Below, piece after piece: positions 35,031 to 44,223 of a stretch of 64,000 nt of DNA; the stretch's first letter is position 1; each line of letters begins with the position of its first letter. A program made the position numbers and the translations under genes. This stretch comes from Microbispora hainanensis (GTDB lineage: Bacteria; Actinomycetota; Actinomycetes; Streptosporangiales; Streptosporangiaceae): the NCBI RefSeq assembly GCF_006874475.1, contig NZ_VIRM01000029.1, forward strand, positions 1 to 64,000, written 5' to 3'. The notes beneath the pieces were generated by a model. That model saw only the letters and a program-made list of their open reading frames with translations, made no database searches and had not been told where the DNA came from.

Positions 35031-35678
35031 ATGAGCGACATCGACAGCGCCGCCGACCAGGCCGGAGCGGGCAGCCGTCCCCGAGTGGACTTCTACTTCG
35101 ACCCCGTCTGCCCGTTCGCGTGGGTCACGTCGCGGTGGATTCTGGAGGTCGAGAAGCAGCGCGACATCGACCTGCGGTTCCGGGTGATGAGTCTTTCGGT
35201 GCTGAACGAGGGCAAGGAGGACCTGTCCGACTTCTACCGCGAGGCGGTGCCCCGGTGGCGCGGCCCGGTCCGCGTGTGCGTCGCCGCCGCGCAGCAGCAC
35301 GGTGAGGGCGTGCTGCGCGACCTGTACACCGCGATGGGCACCCGCATCCACAACCAGGACAACAAGGACTACGGAGTCGTCGCCAAGGAGGCGCTCGCCG
35401 AGGCCGGCCTGCCGGTCGAACTGGCCGACGCCGCCGGCACCGACGAGTACGACGAGGCCCTGCGCCGCATGCACCACGAGGGCATGGACCCGGTCGGCGA
35501 CGAGGTGGGCACGCCCACGATCCACATCGACGGTGTCGCGTTCTTCGGCCCGGTCATGACCCGCATCCCGCGGGGTGAGGAGGCCGTCCGCATCTTCGAC
35601 GGCGCCCTGGCCATGGCGAAGTTCCCGTACTTCTACGAGATGAAGCGCAGCCGCACCACCGACCCCGAGTTCGACTGA
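35031..35678 (+). CDS. DsbA-family thioredoxin-fold protein (mycothiol-dependent type)
   Basis: 215 residues. The first strand and active-site loop read [18 protein letters not shown], so there is a single N-terminal active-site Cys (CPFA) rather than CxxC. The insert is helical, and the cis-Pro loop is GTPTIHIDG. The length and layout match Rv2466c-like mycothiol-dependent nitroreductase/oxidoreductase proteins, which have CPWC; here the second Cys is Ala. It probably handles mixed disulfides or S-transferase chemistry. It stands alone. Confidence 0.83.
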   Translation: MSDIDSAADQAGAGSRPRVDFYFDPVCPFAWVTSRWILEVEKQRDIDLRFRVMSLSVLNEGKEDLSDFYREAVPRWRGPVRVCVAAAQQHGEGVLRDLYTAMGTRIHNQDNKDYGVVAKEALAEAGLPVELADAAGTDEYDEALRRMHHEGMDPVGDEVGTPTIHIDGVAFFGPVMTRIPRGEEAVRIFDGALAMAKFPYFYEMKRSRTTDPEFD

Positions 35679-35693
35679 CCCGCGTCTCTTCCC

Positions 35694-36632
35694 TCACCTC
35701 GGCGGCTCCTCGTGGGGCCGCCGGGGCGGGGCCTTGCCGGTGTTCCTGAACAGCGATCGCATGGTCGCCAGCGCCGGAGACCTGTCGTCGGACCGCCAGG
35801 CCAGGCTGATCGTCCGGTGCAGGCCCGGCGGGGCGAGCCGCCGTACGCTGAGGGGGTTTTCGGCCAGGTCGGCCACGGTCCTCGGCACGAGGGCGAGGCC
35901 CATGCCCCCGCTGGCGAGGGCGCAGGACATGCCGTAGTTGCCCGTCTCGTACGCCACGATCGGCGGCGCCAGCCCCTCGCGGCGAAACAGCGCCTCGAGC
36001 GCCTCCCGGTTGGCCAGCCCGCGTGAACCGCTGATCAGCGGTCGTCCCGCGAGCTCGGGCCACGGCAGCGGCTCGGCCGGATCGGTGAGCGCGTGCCCGG
36101 GGGCGGCCACCAGCACCAGCTCCTCCACCAGCAGCGCCTCGACGGTGACCCCGGAGGGCAGCGTGGGCGCGGGCTGATGCTCGTAGGTGTGGGTGAGCAC
36201 GAGATCCGCCTCGCCCGTGGCCAGCGCGGGCAGCCCCGACGGGGGTTCGTACTCCCGCACATTCACCTCCACGGCGGGGTGAGCCCGCCGGAACGCCGCG
36301 AGGACCGGCGGTAACAGGTGGATTCCGGCGGTTGTGAAGGTGCCGATCGTGATGTGGCCGCCGGACAGGCCGGCGAGCGCGGACAGGCCGTGCCGGGCCC
36401 GTTCGAGCTCGTCGAGCACCCGCCGGGCGTGCTCCACCAGCAGCTCGCCCGCCGCCGTGAGCGTGGCGCCGCGGCGGTGCCGGATCACGAGGGTGGCTCC
36501 CGCCTCCCGCTCCAGCTTGGCGATCTGCTGCGACAGCGCGGGCGGCGTGTAGCCGAGGCGGGCCGCCGCCCGGGTGATCGAACCGGCTTCGGCGACCGCC
36601 ACCAGCGCCGCGAGCCGTGTCACGTCGTGCAT
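35694..36632 (-). CDS. LysR-family regulator, divergent from nitrosuccinate-type operon
   Basis: 312 residues. The HTH (LAALVAVAEAGSITRAAARL, then GYTPPALSQQIAKLERE) is followed by a type 2 periplasmic-binding ligand domain (HITIGTFTTAGIHLLPPVL). ATG 36632 matches the family start. It is transcribed away from the FAD-oxygenase operon (113 nt between starts), and the shared gap contains two AATGCTT-centred palindromes, so it is the likely regulator of that operon and of itself. Confidence 0.9.
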   Translation of the reverse strand: MHDVTRLAALVAVAEAGSITRAAARLGYTPPALSQQIAKLEREAGATLVIRHRRGATLTAAGELLVEHARRVLDELERARHGLSALAGLSGGHITIGTFTTAGIHLLPPVLAAFRRAHPAVEVNVREYEPPSGLPALATGEADLVLTHTYEHQPAPTLPSGVTVEALLVEELVLVAAPGHALTDPAEPLPWPELAGRPLISGSRGLANREALEALFRREGLAPPIVAYETGNYGMSCALASGGMGLALVPRTVADLAENPLSVRRLAPPGLHRTISLAWRSDDRSPALATMRSLFRNTGKAPPRRPHEEPPR

Positions 36633-36633
36633 G

Positions 36634-36686
36634 AAGCAATGCTTAACACCGCCTCGCCAAATGTGACATACCTCACGAATGCTTCG
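36634..36686. promoter_or_regulatory. Two palindromes between LysR and the FAD-oxygenase gene
   Basis: AAGCA-A-TGCTT (36634-36644) and CGAA-TGC-TTCG (36676-36686) both contain AATGCTT, 40 nt apart. The first abuts the LysR start codon. Paired sites four helical turns apart suit LysR tetramer binding (recognition and activation sites). Confidence 0.5.
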
Positions 36687-36745
36687 CTCCCGCATCCTCG
36701 TCTCACGACCTGATCGGAACTGCCCGAGGGGAACCGGAGGAGCGG

Positions 36746-38767
36746 ATGAACACGACGACACGATCGACCCGGACGTTCGAGGTGTGCGTGATCGGAGCGG
36801 GACCGCGCGGCATGTCGGTGATCGAGCGGCTGTGCGCCAACGCGCGGCGGCTGCCGCCGCGGGCACGCGTCCTGCTGCACGTCGTGGATCCGTACCCGCC
36901 GGGGGCGGGCCAGGTGTGGCGCACCGACCAGCCGGGCCAGCTCCTGATGAACACCGTCGCCTCCCAGGTCACGCTCTTCACCGACCCCAGCGTCGACATC
37001 CGGGGGCCGCTGGAGACCGGCCCGAGCCTGTACGAGTGGGCGCGCCACCTGGTGCTCTTCCCGGACGGCGTCGAGGAGCACGTGCTCGCCGAGGCGCGGC
37101 GGCTCGGGCCCGACATCTATCCCACCCGCGCCTTCTACGGCCGCTATCTGCGCTGGGTGTTCGAGCGGGTGGTCGCGCGGGCGCCCCGGCAGGTGGAGGT
37201 GCGGGTGCACGCCACCCGGGCGACCGCGCTCGACGACGTGCCCGGCACCGGCGCGCAGCGGGTGGTGCTTGAGGACGGCACCGTGCTCGGCTCGCTCGAC
37301 GCGGTGGTCCTGGCGCAGGGACACCTGCCGGTCGAGCCCACGGACGCCGAGCGGGAGGCCGCCGCGTACGCCGCCGCCCACAACCTGGTCCATGTGCCGC
37401 CCGCCAACCCGGCCGACGTCGACCTGAGCGACGTGCGTCCCGGGGAGGCGGTGCTGCTGCGCGGCCTCGGGCTCAACTTCTTCGACCACATGGCGCTGCT
37501 GACGATCGGGCGCGGCGGCCGGTTCGAGCGGGGTGAGGCGGGCCGCCTCGTCTACCGGCCCTCCGGCCACGAGCCCCGCCTGTACGCCGGATCACGCCGG
37601 GGCATCCCCTACCAGTCGCGGGGCGAGAACGAGAAGGGTGTCGAGGGCAGGCACGAGCCGCTGCTGCTCACGCCGGGCAGGATCGCGTCGCTGGCCGCGC
37701 GCTCGGCCGCCCGCGGCGGGCTCGACTTCCGCGCCGACCTGTGGCCGCTGATCGCCAAGGAGGTGGAGACCGTCTACTACGCCACCCTGCTGGCCCGGCG
37801 GGAGTGCGAGTGCATCGCCGGCCGCTTCCGCGCCGCGTACCTCGCCTGCTCCTGGGGCGACCCGGGGGAGGCCACGGTGCTCGACGCCTTCGGCATCGGC
37901 GAGGCGGTCCGGTGGGACTGGGAGAGCGTGGCCGAGCCCTACCGGGGCATCGGCTTCACCGGGCCGGACGACTGGCGCGAGTGGCTGACCGCCTATCTGC
38001 GCACCGACCTGACCCAGGCCCGCGCGGGCAACGTGAGCGGGCCGCTGAAGGCCGCCCTCGACGTGCTGCGCGACCTGCGCAACGAGGTCAGGCAGGTGGT
38101 CGACCACGGCGGGCTCACCGGGCGCTCCCACCGCGACGACCTCGACCGGTGGTACACGCCGCTCAACGCGTTCCTGTCCATCGGGCCGCCGGCCGAGCGG
38201 GTGGAGCAGATGATCGCGCTCATCGAGGCCGGTGTGCTCACCGTCATCGGTCCCGGCATGCGGGTGCACGCCCGCGACGGCGTCTTCGAGGCCGAGTCGG
38301 CCGCCGTGCCGGGCTCGGCCGTACGGGCCAGGGTGCTCGTCGAGGCGCGGCTGCCCGAGATCGACCTGCGGCGCACGGCCGACCCCCTGCTGCGTCACCT
38401 GCTGCGGACCGGCCAGTGCCGGGCGTACGTGATCGGCGGGCGGCGTGGCGACACCGGCTACGAGACGGGCGGTCTCGCGGTGACCCGCCGGCCCTACCGG
38501 CTGCTCGACGCGGACGGGCGGGCCCACCCGCGGCGGTTCGCGTACGGCGTGCCCACCGAGTCGGTCCACTGGGTGACGGCCGCGGGCGTGCGGCCGGGGG
38601 TGAACTCCGTGATCCTGGGCGACTCCGACGCCATCGCCCGCAGCGTGCTCACGCTGACGCCTGCCCGGGCCCTCCCGGCCCGCCGCCGCGTCGCGCACGT
38701 GGCCGCCGGACCCCGTACGGCTCTCGCCGCCTCCGCGTGCGGCGCGACCCGGGCGGGTGTGCGATGA
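36746..38767 (+). CDS. FAD/NAD(P)-binding monooxygenase, CreE/FzmM-like candidate
   Basis: 673 residues. The N-terminal PF13454-type Rossmann fold has GAGPRG (residues 17-22) followed by PPGAGQVWRTDQPGQLLMN. A second nucleotide motif and a C-terminal GGRRGDTGYETGGLAV follow. CreE (cremeomycin) and FzmM (fosfazinomycin) oxidise L-aspartate to nitrosuccinate and are paired with a fumarase-superfamily lyase, as here: the next gene overlaps by 4 nt. Family-level assignment to an FAD oxygenase is firm; the CreE/FzmM role rests on size, motif and gene pairing. The RBS GGAGGA precedes ATG 36746. It heads a three-gene operon. Confidence 0.72.
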   Translation: MNTTTRSTRTFEVCVIGAGPRGMSVIERLCANARRLPPRARVLLHVVDPYPPGAGQVWRTDQPGQLLMNTVASQVTLFTDPSVDIRGPLETGPSLYEWARHLVLFPDGVEEHVLAEARRLGPDIYPTRAFYGRYLRWVFERVVARAPRQVEVRVHATRATALDDVPGTGAQRVVLEDGTVLGSLDAVVLAQGHLPVEPTDAEREAAAYAAAHNLVHVPPANPADVDLSDVRPGEAVLLRGLGLNFFDHMALLTIGRGGRFERGEAGRLVYRPSGHEPRLYAGSRRGIPYQSRGENEKGVEGRHEPLLLTPGRIASLAARSAARGGLDFRADLWPLIAKEVETVYYATLLARRECECIAGRFRAAYLACSWGDPGEATVLDAFGIGEAVRWDWESVAEPYRGIGFTGPDDWREWLTAYLRTDLTQARAGNVSGPLKAALDVLRDLRNEVRQVVDHGGLTGRSHRDDLDRWYTPLNAFLSIGPPAERVEQMIALIEAGVLTVIGPGMRVHARDGVFEAESAAVPGSAVRARVLVEARLPEIDLRRTADPLLRHLLRTGQCRAYVIGGRRGDTGYETGGLAVTRRPYRLLDADGRAHPRRFAYGVPTESVHWVTAAGVRPGVNSVILGDSDAIARSVLTLTPARALPARRRVAHVAAGPRTALAASACGATRAGVR

Positions 38768-40143
38768 ACGAGCTGGATATGGGGTTGCTCTCCCCGGTCA
38801 GGGTGGGTTCGGCGGCGGAGCGGGCGACCGGCGACGGCGCGTGGCTGCGCGCGATGCTCGACGCGGAGGCCGCCCTGGTCCGCGCGCAGGCCCGGCTGGG
38901 CGTCGTCCCGGCGGAGGCCGCGGAGACGATCGGCAATGTGGCGGAGGCGGGCGCCCTCGACCTGGCGGCCCTGGCCCTGCGCGCCCGCGAGGCGGCCAAC
39001 CCGGTCGTGGCGCTGGTCGAGGACCTGACGGCGGCCGTGGCGGTGGTGGACCCGGCCGCGGCCGAATATGTGCACCGCGGCTCGACGAGCCAGGACATCA
39101 TGGACACGGCCGCCATGCTGGTGGCCGCGCGGACCCTGGGTCTGATCACCGCCGACCTCGATCGGGCCGCGACCGCGCTCGCGGGGCTCGCGGCACGGCA
39201 CCGCGACACGCTGATGCCGGGCCGCACGCTGACCCAGCAGGCGGTGCCCACGACGTTCGGCCTGAAGGCGGCCGGGTGGCTGCACGCCGTACGCGAGGCC
39301 GCGATCCGGCTGCGCCGGGTGCGCGCGGAGCTGCCCGCCGAGCTCGGCGGCGCGGCCGGCACGCTGGCGGGCTACGTGGAGTACGCACGGATGGCGGCAG
39401 TGCCCGACCCGGAGTCGTATCCGGAGCGGCTGATCGCGGCGTTCGCCGCCGAGGTGGGGCTGGCCGAGCCGATGGTCCCCTGGCACGTCCTGCGCGTTCC
39501 GGTCGCCGACCTCGCCGGGGCGCTGGCCCTCACCTCGGGGGTGCTCGGGAAGATCGCGGTGGACGTGCAGTCGCTGTCGCGCACCGAGGTGGCCGAGGTC
39601 GTGGAGCCGGCCGCCCCCGGCCGGGGCGTGTCGTCCGCGATGCCCCACAAGCGCAACCCGGTCCTCGCCACCCTCGTGCGGTCCGCGGCGATCCAGGTGC
39701 CCGCGCTCGCCGCGAGTCTCCACCAGTGCCTGCTCGCCGAGGACGAACGGCCCGCGGGCGCCTGGCACGCCGAGTGGCAGCCGCTGCGCGAGTGCCTGCG
39801 GCTGGTTGGCGGGGCCGCCGCCGTGACGGCCGAACTGGCCGAGGGACTGGTCGCCTTCCCCGAGCGCATGCGGGCCAACCTCACGCTCACCGGCAGCTTG
39901 ACCGTCACCGAACGGGCGGCGGCCGTACTCGCGCCGTTGTTGGGGAAGGTCGCCGCCAAGCGGCTGCTCGGGGAGGCGTCCGCGGAGGCCGCCGCGTCCG
40001 GGCGTCCCGTGGCCGAGGTGCTGGAGGAGCTCCTGCCCGTGCCCGAAGGGCTCGACCTGGCCCGGTTGTTCGACCCGGCCGATTACACGGGGGCCGCCGG
40101 AGCGCTCGTCGACCGCGTTCTACGCTGCTGTCCAGACGAGTGA
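38764..40143 (+). CDS. Fumarase/aspartase-superfamily lyase, CreD/FzmL-like nitrosuccinate lyase candidate
   Basis: 459 residues. The superfamily motifs are intact: HRGSTSQDIMDTA (His 104 region), TLTQQAVPTTFGLKAAG and the mobile catalytic loop GRGVSSAMPHKRNP (Ser 290/291). It resembles PcaB-type carboxymuconate cycloisomerase as well as CreD, which splits nitrosuccinate into fumarate and nitrite. No other pca genes are nearby, while the partner upstream is a CreE-like oxygenase (ATGA overlap), so nitrosuccinate lyase is preferred. The alternative is adenylosuccinate lyase-like enzyme of unknown substrate. Confidence 0.72.
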   Translation: MNELDMGLLSPVRVGSAAERATGDGAWLRAMLDAEAALVRAQARLGVVPAEAAETIGNVAEAGALDLAALALRAREAANPVVALVEDLTAAVAVVDPAAAEYVHRGSTSQDIMDTAAMLVAARTLGLITADLDRAATALAGLAARHRDTLMPGRTLTQQAVPTTFGLKAAGWLHAVREAAIRLRRVRAELPAELGGAAGTLAGYVEYARMAAVPDPESYPERLIAAFAAEVGLAEPMVPWHVLRVPVADLAGALALTSGVLGKIAVDVQSLSRTEVAEVVEPAAPGRGVSSAMPHKRNPVLATLVRSAAIQVPALAASLHQCLLAEDERPAGAWHAEWQPLRECLRLVGGAAAVTAELAEGLVAFPERMRANLTLTGSLTVTERAAAVLAPLLGKVAAKRLLGEASAEAAASGRPVAEVLEELLPVPEGLDLARLFDPADYTGAAGALVDRVLRCCPDE

Positions 40144-40152
40144 GGAGGTCCC

Positions 40153-41229
40153 GTGACCGGTCGCGCCCTTCCCTTCGGGCCGTCGAGCCCGATCATCCAG
40201 GCGCCCATGGCGGGCGGCGCCTCTACCCCGGCCCTGGCGGCGGCGGTGTCCGGGGCGGGCGGCCTCGGGTTCCTCGCGGCGGGTTACCGTACGGCGGAGG
40301 ACGTGCGCCGGGACATCGCGGCGGTGCGCGAGCGGACGGACCGGCCGTTCGGGGTGAACGTCTTCGTCCCCGATTTCGCGGCGCGGCGGGAGCCGGGTGA
40401 CGACGCGGCGGTGGCCCGCTATCGCGAGGAGCTCGCCCCCGAGGCCGAGCGGTACGGCGTGACGCTGCCGGAGGCCCCCGCCTGGGACGACGACGGGTGG
40501 GACGCCAAGATCGACGTGCTGGTGGACGAACGGGTGCCGGTGGCCTCCTTCACCTTCGGCTGCCCGCCGCCCGAGGTGACGGCCCGTCTCCACGACACGG
40601 GAGCCGTGATCATGGTCATGGTGAACACCCCGTGGGAGGCGGTCGCGGCGGCCGAGGCCGGCGCCGACGCGGTGGTGGTGCAGGGCCCCGGAGCGGGCGG
40701 GCACCAGGCGGCCTTCCTGGCCCCGCCACCGTCCTGGCCGAGCTCCTGGACGGCCCCGGACGACCTGCCGGAACTCGTGCGGCGCGTGCGCGAGGCGACC
40801 GGCGTGCCGATCGTCGCGGCCGGGGGGATCATGGACGGCGCGGACATCGCCGCCGTCCTCGCCGCGGGCGCGGTCGCCGCGCAACTGGGCACGGCGTTCC
40901 TGCGCACCCCGGAGAGCGGGGCGCACCCCGTGCACAAGGCCGCCCTCGCCGACCCCCGCTTCATCCGCACCGCGTTCACCCGGGCCTTCTCCGGACGTAC
41001 GGCGCGCGGCCTGGCCAACCGGTTCATGGCGGAGCACGAGGCGTCGGCGCCCGCGTACTACCCGCAGGTGCACCACCTGACGAAGGGCCTCCGCCGGGCG
41101 GCGGCCGAGCACGGCGACCCCGAGGCGATGGCGCTGTGGTGCGGCCACGGTTACCGCCGCTGCCGCGACCTCCCCGCCGCGGCCCTCGTCGGCACCCTCA
41201 TGAAGGAACTCGCGACCGCCCGCGCCTGA
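40153..41229 (+). CDS. Nitronate monooxygenase
   Basis: 358 residues, FMN TIM barrel of the 2-nitropropane dioxygenase family. Seen: IIQAPMAGGASTPALAAAV, GGLGFLAAGYRT, the active-site His 184 in QGPGAGGHQAAF, VPIVAAGGIMDG and AQLGTAFLRTPE. The enzyme oxidises toxic alkyl nitronates to carbonyls and nitrite. Placed 9 nt after the nitrosuccinate lyase-like gene (RBS GAGGAGGT overlapping its stop), it would suit clearing nitronates formed by that pathway and feeding more nitrite. Confidence 0.87.
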   Translation: MTGRALPFGPSSPIIQAPMAGGASTPALAAAVSGAGGLGFLAAGYRTAEDVRRDIAAVRERTDRPFGVNVFVPDFAARREPGDDAAVARYREELAPEAERYGVTLPEAPAWDDDGWDAKIDVLVDERVPVASFTFGCPPPEVTARLHDTGAVIMVMVNTPWEAVAAAEAGADAVVVQGPGAGGHQAAFLAPPPSWPSSWTAPDDLPELVRRVREATGVPIVAAGGIMDGADIAAVLAAGAVAAQLGTAFLRTPESGAHPVHKAALADPRFIRTAFTRAFSGRTARGLANRFMAEHEASAPAYYPQVHHLTKGLRRAAAEHGDPEAMALWCGHGYRRCRDLPAAALVGTLMKELATARA

Positions 41230-41238
41230 CGGCCGGAG

Positions 41239-42162
41239 TCACAGCGTGACCACGATCTTGCCGTGGACGTGGCGTCCGGCCTGCAGCGTCACGGCGTCGC
41301 GGATCCGCTCGATCGGGAAGGTCGCGGCGATGGGCACGGTGATCGCGCCGGCGAGGACCGCGTCGGTGATCCGCTCCAGGTCGGCCGGGGTGGCCTGCTC
41401 GCCACCGGTCGCGCGTACGCCGCCGGGAGGGTTCGGGCCCGCGGCGATCGTGGAGATCCGCTCGGGCGGCACGCCGAGCGCGAGCGCCGCCTCGGCCGTC
41501 TCGGTGCCGAACAGGTCCGTCGCGGCGGTCACACCGCCGGGAGCCAGCGCCCGCACCCGATCGGCGAGCCCCGGGCCGTAGGTCACCGGCTCCGCGCCCA
41601 GTTGCCGCAGGAAATCGAACGTGCCCTCCGAGGCGGTCCCGATCACCCTGGCGCCCGCGAGCCGCGCGAGCTGTACGGCGAACACGCCGACGCCGCCGGC
41701 CGCGCCGCCGACCAGGAGGGTGTCGCCGGATCGCAGGCCGATCGCGTCCAGAGCGGCGGCGGCGGTCAGACCGGCCACCGGGAGCGTGGCCGCCACCTCG
41801 TCGCCGATGCCGTCCGGCGTGTGGAACAACGCGCCGGGCGTCGGAGCCTTCATCACCAGGAAGTCGGCGGCGGCCTTCGCCATCGCGCCTCCGTAGACGC
41901 GGTCGCCCACGGCGAAACCGTCGGCCCCTTCGCCGGCCTCGTCGACGACGCCGGCGAAGTCGTAGCCGAAGCCGGACGGCAGGGTGAGGCCGAACACCGT
42001 CGCCGCCTCGGGGGTCGAGGTGATGATCCAGTCCATCGGGTTCAGGCCGGCGGCCGTCACACGGACGCGTACCTCGCCCGGACCGGCGTGCGGCTCCGGA
42101 ACATCGCGCAGCTCCAGCACCTCGGGACCTCCGAACGTCTCGTAAACGACGGCTCGGCTCAT
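41239..42162 (-). CDS. Zinc-independent quinone oxidoreductase/alcohol dehydrogenase (MDR family)
   Basis: 307 residues. GroES-like N terminus (VRVRVTAAGLNPMDWIITST) and Rossmann domain with GDTLLVGGAAGGVGVFAVQL. The catalytic zinc ligands of alcohol dehydrogenases are absent, so it belongs to the NADPH:quinone reductase group. It is divergent from a TetR regulator with a clear operator in the 81-nt gap and is presumably repressed by it, inducible by an electrophile. Confidence 0.92.
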   Translation of the reverse strand: MSRAVVYETFGGPEVLELRDVPEPHAGPGEVRVRVTAAGLNPMDWIITSTPEAATVFGLTLPSGFGYDFAGVVDEAGEGADGFAVGDRVYGGAMAKAAADFLVMKAPTPGALFHTPDGIGDEVAATLPVAGLTAAAALDAIGLRSGDTLLVGGAAGGVGVFAVQLARLAGARVIGTASEGTFDFLRQLGAEPVTYGPGLADRVRALAPGGVTAATDLFGTETAEAALALGVPPERISTIAAGPNPPGGVRATGGEQATPADLERITDAVLAGAITVPIAATFPIERIRDAVTLQAGRHVHGKIVVTL

Positions 42163-42182
42163 GGGGAACCTCCGACAGATCT

Positions 42183-42223
42183 GATGGGACTTGGTCCCAT
42201 CACCATACATGAGTGATGGGACC
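42183..42223. promoter_or_regulatory. TetR operator between the quinone reductase and TetR genes
   Basis: GATGGGAC-TTG-GTCCCATC (42183-42201) is a perfect 8+3+8 inverted repeat, and a further half site GATGGGACC lies at 42215-42223. It sits in the divergent gap of the two genes and would allow both to be repressed together. Confidence 0.75.
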
Positions 42224-42243
42224 AACTCCCGTACACTTGCCTC

Positions 42244-42813
42244 ATGGCCCGCTGGCAGCCCAACGCATCGGAACGACTGATCCTCGCCGCCCTCGAACTC
42301 TTCGAGGAGCGGGGCTACGAGAACACGACCGTGATCGAGATCGCGGAGCGTGCCGGGCTGACGAAGAGCACCTTCTTCCGGCACTTCCCGGACAAGCGGG
42401 AAGTGCTCTTCGGCGGGGACACGATGGCCGGGCTGCTCGCCAAGGGCATCGCCGAGGCTCCCGCGACCGCCACGCCGTTGGACGCGGTGGCGCACGCTCT
42501 CGACGTGGTCGGGAAGGAGGTCTTCACCCCCGACCGCCGCGAATTCGCCGCCCGCAGGCTGGCGGTGATCGCCGCCCACCCTGAGCTGCAGGAACGCGAG
42601 GCGCTGAAGGGCCTCGGCCTCACCGCCTCGATGGCCGACGCGCTCACGCGGCGCGGAGTGCCCGGCCTGACCGCGTCCGTGGCCGCGCAACTGGGCGCGC
42701 TGGCCATGAAAATCGCCTACGAGCGCTGGAGCGCCACGACCGGCGGCGACGACTTCGGCGAGCTCGCCCGCCAGACGATCACCGACCTCCGCGCCGCCGG
42801 CACCCTGTGCTGA
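42244..42813 (+). CDS. TetR-family transcriptional regulator
   Basis: 189 residues. The HTH (RLILAALELFEERGYENTTV, then IAERAGLTKSTFFRHFPDKR) is typical. The ligand domain is unassigned. Divergent from the quinone oxidoreductase, with a shared operator, so it probably represses both and responds to a quinone or similar electrophile. Confidence 0.92.
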   Translation: MARWQPNASERLILAALELFEERGYENTTVIEIAERAGLTKSTFFRHFPDKREVLFGGDTMAGLLAKGIAEAPATATPLDAVAHALDVVGKEVFTPDRREFAARRLAVIAAHPELQEREALKGLGLTASMADALTRRGVPGLTASVAAQLGALAMKIAYERWSATTGGDDFGELARQTITDLRAAGTLC

Positions 42814-43000
42814 CGGGGTCTTCCTGCTGACGCCGCCCGGTAGCCGCCGTCAGGCTCAGAGGAGCCGCGGAGAGGCGCATGCTGTGTCAGTTCACGGTCT
42901 GGAAGAAGGGTGGGGACGACACCGCCTCGTAATGGACGGGTAACCGGGAGATGGCACGGTGAAGAGGCCGGAGAGGGGCGGAGGTGCTTGTTTTCGCCTC

Positions 43001-43009
43001 TGAACTAAG
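43001..43009 (+). promoter_or_regulatory. ROK-type operator half site TGAACTAAG (upstream of ROK gene)
   Basis: TGAACTAAG lies 24 nt before the ROK start and recurs exactly at 44491-44499 upstream of the secreted beta-helix protein gene. GAACTAA resembles the arms of XylR/ROK operators. A shared 9-mer in both promoters suggests autoregulation plus control of the downstream target. Confidence 0.5.
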
Positions 43010-43032
43010 ATGACCGTGTCGCGACGGGGAGG

Positions 43033-44223
43033 GTGGTCATGGCGAGGCCTCAGCGCAGGACGGTTCGGGATATCCGCAGAGGCAACCGGGCCGTGTTGCT
43101 GCGCGCGCTCTACTTCTCCGGCCCGACCAGCAGAAACGACCTCACCGCGCGCACCGGGCTGAGCGCCGCCACGGTCAGCACGATGACCGCCGACCTGCTG
43201 GGCGAGAACATCGTCGTCGAGGCGGGCCAGGTGGAGTCGGACGGCGGCCGGCCTCGCGTGCTGCTGCGGGTCAACCCCGAGTATGGCTTCGCGGTCGGCG
43301 TCGACGTGGCGGAGACGCACGTCCGGGTCGGGCTGTTCGACCTGGAGATGACCGAGCGGGCCAAGGTGGACTACATGCTGCGGCCGGCCCGCCACGATCC
43401 CGAGCTGATCGCCCGGCACATCCTCGCCGGGGTCGACGTCGTGCTGTCGGACGCCGGGGTGTCCCCGGAGCAGGTGCTCGGCATCGGCGTGGGGGTTCCC
43501 GGCATAGTCGAGCCGGGCGCCGACGGCGTCATCCACGCCAAGACCTTCGGCTGGGACGGTGTGCCGCTTGGAGCGCTCCTGCGTCGCGGGACCTCGCTCC
43601 CGCTGTACGTGGACAACGGCGCCAAGACGATGGGCCAGGCCGAGCTGTGGTTCGGCTCGGGCCGGGGCGCCTCGGAAGCGGTCATCGTGCTGCTCGGCGT
43701 GGGGGTGGGCGCGACCATCGTGGCCGACGGCACCACGTTCCGCGGGGTCAGCAGCAGCGCCGGGGAGTGGGGCCACACCAAGATCGTGGCGAACGGGCGG
43801 CCCTGCCGCTGCGGCGGCCGCGGCTGTCTGGAGGCGTACGTCGGGATCGAGGCCATCCTCGACCGGGCGGGCGTCGCCTCGCGGGGCGACTGGGAGGAGG
43901 ACCTCGCGGGTGTGCTGGCCTCGAAGTCCCCGGTGGTCGAGGAGACCGTCACCTACCTGGGCGTGGGCCTGGCCAACCTGGTCAACCTGATCAACCCCGA
44001 GAAGATCGTGATCGGTGGCTGGGTGGGGGTGCAGCTCGGCGAGAGCCTGCTGCCCGACATCCGCCGCGCCACCGCCGCCAACTCGCTGGCCGAGCCGTAC
44101 GCCGCGACGTCGATCGTGCTGGGCCGCCTCGGCCCCGACGCGGTCGCGCTGGGGGCCGCCACGCTCGTGCTGGAGGAGTTCCTGAACGCGCCGCAGGTCG
44201 CGAGGATCACCGCCGCCGGCTGA
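43033..44223 (+). CDS. ROK-family transcriptional repressor
   Basis: 396 residues. The N-terminal winged helix (VLLRALYFSGPTSRNDLTAR, then TGLSAATVSTMTADLL) is joined to a ROK sugar-kinase-like domain. The zinc site is GEWGHTKIV (His 248) and CRCGGRGCLEAY (Cys 258, 260, 265). The ATP/phosphate motif is GVDVAETHVRVGLF. Such proteins sense sugars or sugar phosphates; kinase activity is unlikely with the HTH domain present. It precedes the secreted beta-helix gene, with which it shares an operator-like 9-mer. Confidence 0.9.
   Translation: MVMARPQRRTVRDIRRGNRAVLLRALYFSGPTSRNDLTARTGLSAATVSTMTADLLGENIVVEAGQVESDGGRPRVLLRVNPEYGFAVGVDVAETHVRVGLFDLEMTERAKVDYMLRPARHDPELIARHILAGVDVVLSDAGVSPEQVLGIGVGVPGIVEPGADGVIHAKTFGWDGVPLGALLRRGTSLPLYVDNGAKTMGQAELWFGSGRGASEAVIVLLGVGVGATIVADGTTFRGVSSSAGEWGHTKIVANGRPCRCGGRGCLEAYVGIEAILDRAGVASRGDWEEDLAGVLASKSPVVEETVTYLGVGLANLVNLINPEKIVIGGWVGVQLGESLLPDIRRATAANSLAEPYAATSIVLGRLGPDAVALGAATLVLEEFLNAPQVARITAAG

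Noticed and set aside
38764-40143. 3-carboxy-cis,cis-muconate cycloisomerase of the protocatechuate pathway
   Set aside because: Sequence-wise possible, but no pcaG, pcaH, pcaC, pcaD, pcaI or pcaJ genes are adjacent and the gene overlaps an FAD oxygenase typical of nitrosuccinate pathways. Kept as the alternative in the feature.
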